64,000 nt of DNA from Gaertneriomyces semiglobifer (Eukaryota; Chytridiomycota; Chytridiomycetes; Spizellomycetales; Spizellomycetaceae): positions 310,001 to 374,000 of the forward strand of contig JAHLKF010000017.1 in NCBI GenBank assembly GCA_025558075.1, written 5' to 3'. How positions within the stretch are numbered: the first letter of the stretch is position 1; the number at the start of each line of letters is the position of its first letter. This document shows, piece after piece, positions 60,176 through 64,000 of the stretch. The notes beneath the pieces were generated by a model. That model did no database searches and was not told the DNA's origin. It saw nothing but the letters and a program-made list of their open reading frames with translations. Made by a program: the position numbers and the translations under genes.

Positions 60176-61774
60176 ATGGAGGTGCACGACTTTACCTATA
60201 TCTTTGTCCTTGGTCTCTTCTTGGCCTTTGCTGATGCCTTTGGTATCGGTGCCAATGATGTCGCCAACTCCTTCTCGCCATCCGTCGCTGCCCGCTCCTT
60301 GACGCTTCTACAGGCTTGCAGCATCGCTCTCTTCACCGAGTTTGGTGGTGCCATTCTCTTGGGCTCTTCCACTACTGACACTATCAAAAACGGTATCATC
60401 GACTTGAAGAACTTTGATGGAAACCCCGGTCTTTTAATGTTGGCGTTTGCCTGTGCTCTTGCTGGTTCCTCGTTTTGGGTCATCACCGCTTCCCGTTTCG
60501 GTGCTCCAGTCTCCACCACTCACTCGATTGTTGGCGCCATTGCCGGTGTCGGTGTCGCGGCCTTTGGTGGAGGCTCCGTCAAATGGGGCTGGAACGGCTT
60601 TGGAAAAATCGTTGCTTCCTGGTTCATCTCTCCCGCCGTTGCTGGTACCATCTCTGCCATGATCTACTTGATCACCAAGTACGGTATCCTCCGCTCCCCC
60701 AACTCGTTACGTCGTGGTATCAACGCTATCCCCATCTACGCCGGTGTCACCTTGACCGTGTGCGTATTTTACATTGTCTACAAGGGTGGAAAGTCTGACT
60801 CGCTTACGGGCAACACGGGCGCGCTCCTCGGTATCGTCTTTGGCATCGGTGCCTTTATCACGCTCTTTGCTTTCTTCTTTGTCCGCCCCTTTTTCATTCG
60901 CAGGCTCATCAACGAGGAGTCCTTGCGCTGGTACCACGTTTTCTACGTCCCTTTCTTGCCTCCTCGTCCTGTTGACCCTCACGTCAGTGCCAAAATTGCC
61001 GGCACTTACACCGACCACAACCCCGTCGAGAAACCTGCCGATGTTGAAACTGCCAAGGCTAAAGGTGAAGTCGTCATTGAAGACGCCAACATTACTCCTG
61101 ATGCCACCCTCGTCGCTTTGGATAAGCAAGACACATCGCCTTCCTTGTTCTCAAAAGCCAAAAAGCTCGTCCTCAAGAACATCACCCGGGACGTTGTCAC
61201 TGCCGACAACAAGCGTATCCAAGAGGTCCACGAGCATGCCGTCAAGTTCGACAGTAAAACTGAATACCTCTACTCGGCTCTTCAAGTTTGCACTGCCTCC
61301 TTTGCCTCTTTTGCTCACGGCTCCAACGATGTCGCAAACGCTGTCGGTCCTCTCGCCGCCATCTTTCACATCTGGCAGACCGCTGAGATTCCTGGCAAGA
61401 AGTCTGACGTGCCCATTTGGATTCTTGCCTTCGGAGGTGTCGCCATTGATATTGGTCTGATCACCATGGGCTACCGTGTCATGAAGAACCTTGGCAACAA
61501 CATTACCTACCACTCTCCCTCTCGCGGTTTTGCCATGGAGCTTGGTGCTGCCCTTACGGTCGTCAGTGCCTCTTTCATCGGTCTCCCCGTGTCCACCACC
61601 CACTGCATCACCGGTTCCACCGTCTTCGTTGGTTTCTGTAACGGAACCGCAAAGGCACTCAACTGGAAGATGATTTCATGGATGTTGTTCTCTTGGATCC
61701 TCACTGTCCCGGTATCTGGTGCCGTCGCCGGTCTCTTGTTTGCCCTCATCTCCAACGCCCCCAGACCTCTCTGA
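60176..61774 (+). CDS. PHO89: Sodium/phosphate symporter, PHO4/PHO89 family
   Basis: Plasma-membrane inorganic phosphate transporter (PiT type). A single exon of 532 aa starting MEVHDFTYIFVLGLF. The frame is open further upstream, but this ATG matches the family start and follows the TATA box correctly. The two signature repeats are visible: GANDVANSF (about 25-33) and HGSNDVANAVGP (about 381-392). PVSTTHSIVGAIAGVG and PVSTTHCITGSTVFVG mark the paired halves. About ten to twelve hydrophobic segments surround a central hydrophilic loop (about 265-365). It is the only longer gene here without introns, and third codon positions are mostly C (GCC, GTC, ATC, ACC), unlike its neighbours, suggesting strong expression or a different origin. 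It is bracketed by identical inverted tRNA genes. Confidence 0.96.
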   Translation: MEVHDFTYIFVLGLFLAFADAFGIGANDVANSFSPSVAARSLTLLQACSIALFTEFGGAILLGSSTTDTIKNGIIDLKNFDGNPGLLMLAFACALAGSSFWVITASRFGAPVSTTHSIVGAIAGVGVAAFGGGSVKWGWNGFGKIVASWFISPAVAGTISAMIYLITKYGILRSPNSLRRGINAIPIYAGVTLTVCVFYIVYKGGKSDSLTGNTGALLGIVFGIGAFITLFAFFFVRPFFIRRLINEESLRWYHVFYVPFLPPRPVDPHVSAKIAGTYTDHNPVEKPADVETAKAKGEVVIEDANITPDATLVALDKQDTSPSLFSKAKKLVLKNITRDVVTADNKRIQEVHEHAVKFDSKTEYLYSALQVCTASFASFAHGSNDVANAVGPLAAIFHIWQTAEIPGKKSDVPIWILAFGGVAIDIGLITMGYRVMKNLGNNITYHSPSRGFAMELGAALTVVSASFIGLPVSTTHCITGSTVFVGFCNGTAKALNWKMISWMLFSWILTVPVSGAVAGLLFALISNAPRPL

Positions 61775-62384
61775 AGGAGTTGATCTGAGAAATCTATGTT
61801 GCTTTTCCATTCATCGTTGTGGCCCGCTACACACCATCATCAACATCATACCTGTTGCTTCCATCGTCGACCAACACACAAAACGACTGATCTCGCGGAA
61901 CGCCGTGACTGGTTCACGTGCGAGGCAAAGATTAGTCGACTATCTTATAAACGTTACTTTTACTTTCTTTTGCTGTGCTCTATGATGATGACATGCTGGA
62001 ATTACATAATGATACGAATGGAGGAGAAAAGGATGGGGCAGAGAAAACCCTTTATGCAGGGTGTTTTTTTGGTAGACATTGTGTTTGATTTATAGCCTGT
62101 ATATTATATATTCCTTTCGTTCCATATTATATTTTTAATCTTGAAATCCGAATGGCGAAAATCGACCACCCTGGTTTGCTTTGCTCTTCTCCTGATTCAC
62201 TCGTTGATCTATCTCTAAACTTAAAAGCCCTTGCACGTGTATTTCTTCGAGGCCTCTTCTCCTGATTTAGTGATTGAATTATCTAACACCCGTTGTTTTT
62301 CCTTGAAGCCACTGGACAGTTTTTCTACACCCGCAAAACAAACAAGCGCAGAGGTGGGGACTAGTCAGCGGCAGCAAAAACTTG
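61775..62384. other. PHO89 3' region
   Basis: A 610-bp gap between PHO89 and the minus-strand tRNA gene. It is AT-rich around 62090-62150; the TTTTT at 62375-62379 serves as terminator for the tRNA on the other strand. No gene seen. Confidence 0.5.
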
Positions 62385-62467
62385 TGACGAGAGAGGGATT
62401 TGAACCCTCGCCTCCGGAGAGATCAGGGCCTTAACCTGACGCCTTAGACCAACTCGGCCATCTCGCC
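62385..62467 (-). tRNA. tRNA-Leu (anticodon AAG), second copy
   Basis: Base-for-base the same 83 nt as 59209-59291, in the opposite orientation. The 3' flank differs (cacaagttttt rather than agctttt), so identity stops at the gene ends. It lies 146 bp from the start of the next gene and is divergent from it. Confidence 0.97.
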
Positions 62468-62613
62468 TGATGAAAATCTGCTTTAACGCTCGGATCCAAT
62501 GGTAACTCTCCCTCGATGTTAGAAAGAAACAGTGGGATTTACGTCCAGACGGATTGTGTTTCTGTTTGATTCAATTCACTTTGGTTAGGTACCATAACCT
62601 AAATCTCTCGCTA

Positions 62614-63755
62614 ATGGCTGCCGGAAAGAAACCACATATGCCATCTCGGCGAAAGCCGTTGTATGAGAATTATGCCGTCTACTCCCCCGAAGGGAAACTG
62701 ATGTTTCGCTGTAATAGGTGAGGTGAGCAGAAACTTGCAACTCTTCATACAAATCTCAAGAGTATCAAAAGCTGATTCTCCGCTCTCTCGTCCATTTTGA
62801 TGGTTGATGTTGTCGTCGCTCGCACAGGGACAAGATTGAATGGTACCTATCACGTCAACTTGCCGTTCCATTTGAAGAGGAGCAGCAGCCGGATGTAGGA
62901 GGATCTCGGGACGAATGTGTACCGTCCACTGAACAGGTGTGTCCTTCTCCTGAAATCCCGTCTCGGGCCAGTGAGGAGGTACCATCATGCGACGACGTTT
63001 CTTTGGCCAACCCATCGGACACCGACACCCACGTTCCAAAGGCCATCCGACTCACCTTCCAACCTCAAGGCAACGGCTGGTCCGACCCGTCTGCGTCCTA
63101 CTACCTCGAAGACCGCGCCAATATGTGCGTCTCATGCGGTCGTACCCAGGATACCTCTACCTCCACTTCCACCTGCACCTCCATCGGTCTGACCTGCCAC
63201 CATGTCGTGCCTCGTCAATACCGCAAGTATTTCCCCGAAACCGTTAAATCCCACAGCTCCCACGACGTCCTACTGCTATGTGTCGACTGCCACACGGGGT
63301 ATGCGCCACACGAACTGGCGTTACGTCGCAAGTACGAACAACGGTTTAAAGCGCCAATGAATCATAAGGAAGGATGGATCATGTACCCCGAACATCAACC
63401 CGTTAAAGCTGCAGCGAAAGCATTAGCCCAAACCATTCATCCACTGCCCGAACAGAGACGACAAGACCTTCTGGCCGTCGTGCGGACGTATTTCGGCTTG
63501 TCTGCCGACGCAGACGTGTCGAGTGAATTGTTACAGCGGGCGATGAACCTACCGTTGCAGGAACGGCGGCCTGATCACGACCCTAGAGAGTCGGATCATG
63601 GCCGGATCGTTGTGCAGGGATTGGAACAAGAAGGTGGTCAAGAAGCCTTGGATCGGTTTGTCAAGGAATGGCGTGCCCATTTTCTAGAGTTTGTGAGCCC
63701 CCGCTTCTTGAGTGCCGCGTGGCGTGTCGACGGGCCTATCCGGCATAGAGCTTGA
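62614..63755 (+). CDS. HNH-like protein related to the C-terminal part of EXD2
   Basis: Predicted 343-aa protein in two exons, 62614-62717 and 62828-63755; the 110-nt intron is bordered gtgagg/cacag. The N-terminus reads RRKPLYENYAVYSPEGKLMF, then DKIEWYLSRQLAV. After an acidic linker come AIRLTFQPQGNGW, a CxxC pair (MCVSCG, about 134-139), CHHVVPRQYRKYFPETVKSHSSHDVLLLCVDCH and a helical C-terminus. From memory this order is found behind the 3'-5' exonuclease domain of plant and animal EXD2, and sometimes alone. The two CxxC pairs with HH-V-P suggest a zinc-bound HNH (beta-beta-alpha) fold. No exonuclease domain is present here. Nuclease activity is unproven; the role is unknown. Confidence 0.8.
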
Positions 63756-64000
63756 TGGTGCAGTATTACGGCTCGGGCCACTTGGAGAAGAATGACATTC
63801 CCACACTATTGTTCTTTATTTATCTAGAGCATTTTGTACATTTTATAAAGAGCGTCCCGTCCAAAGGTATACTAAACCTACTCGCTTGTCCGCAATCTAT
63901 GGGAGTGCTAATGTCAAGAACTGCATCATAAATAAACTCCCAAGAATGTACAATGTTGTCGTCTCAACTTGAAACCGTCGAATGCCATCATCCGCTCTGC
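63756..64000. other. 3' flank to window end
   Basis: AT-rich sequence with possible polyadenylation signals (for example ataaat near 63930). No partial gene could be identified at the edge. Confidence 0.4.

Overview
The window is nuclear DNA from a fungus. Genes are split by many short GT-AG introns (mostly 51-110 nt, with internal branch sites such as ctaac or ctgac). Two genes encode fungal-type Zn2Cys6 regulators, and a SPA2-type polarity scaffold, a PHO89 phosphate permease and an Alb1 ribosome-export factor are present. Several genes argue against Dikarya and for an early-diverging lineage (chytrid-like or Mucoromycota-like; I cannot fix it further): an ER-type HSP90 (GRP94) ending in HDEL, a metazoan-style eIF4E-binding protein with a TOS motif, muskelin, an oligopeptidase B and a CYP7/8-like P450. 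That placement is inference from gene content; no rRNA or other marker is present.

Layout. 0.1-2.9 kb: Zn2Cys6 regulator A (-). 4.65-5.26 kb: alb1 (-), divergent from prp8 (+, 5.8-13.2 kb, six exons). 13.45-16.46 kb: oligopeptidase B (+), convergent with Zn2Cys6 regulator B (-, 16.8-19.0 kb). 20.96-22.44 kb: forkhead factor (+), convergent with the P450 (-, 22.57-24.28 kb). 24.3-28.5 kb: gene-free; about 25.44-28.14 kb is strikingly CpG-poor and is probably a decayed repeat. 28.5-37.4 kb: SPA2, muskelin and GRP94, all +. 37.4-47.5 kb: ATG2, VPS4 and 4E-BP, all -. 48.0-50.5 kb: AIP1 (+, twelve exons). 50.7-54.6 kb: MED20, prephenate dehydratase and an SR splicing factor, all -. 56.4-59.0 kb: RCK2/SRK1-like kinase (+). 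59.2-62.5 kb: two identical tRNA-Leu(AAG) genes in inverted orientation around the intronless PHO89 gene. 62.6-63.8 kb: a two-exon protein resembling the HNH-like C-terminal part of EXD2.

Functional themes. Most genes are conserved housekeeping: splicing (Prp8, SR protein), 60S export (Alb1), transcription (MED20, forkhead, two Zn2Cys6), translation control (4E-BP), membrane remodelling (ATG2, VPS4), cytoskeleton and polarity (AIP1, SPA2), ER folding (GRP94), stress signalling (RCK-type kinase), phenylalanine synthesis and phosphate uptake. No biosynthetic cluster, CRISPR array, phage or intact transposon was seen.

Exon joins were worked out by hand from splice consensus, reading frame and remembered family alignments. 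Most are clean. One ATG2 junction near 41.2 kb is unresolved. Comparisons to yeast, human or plant proteins are from memory, not from a search.
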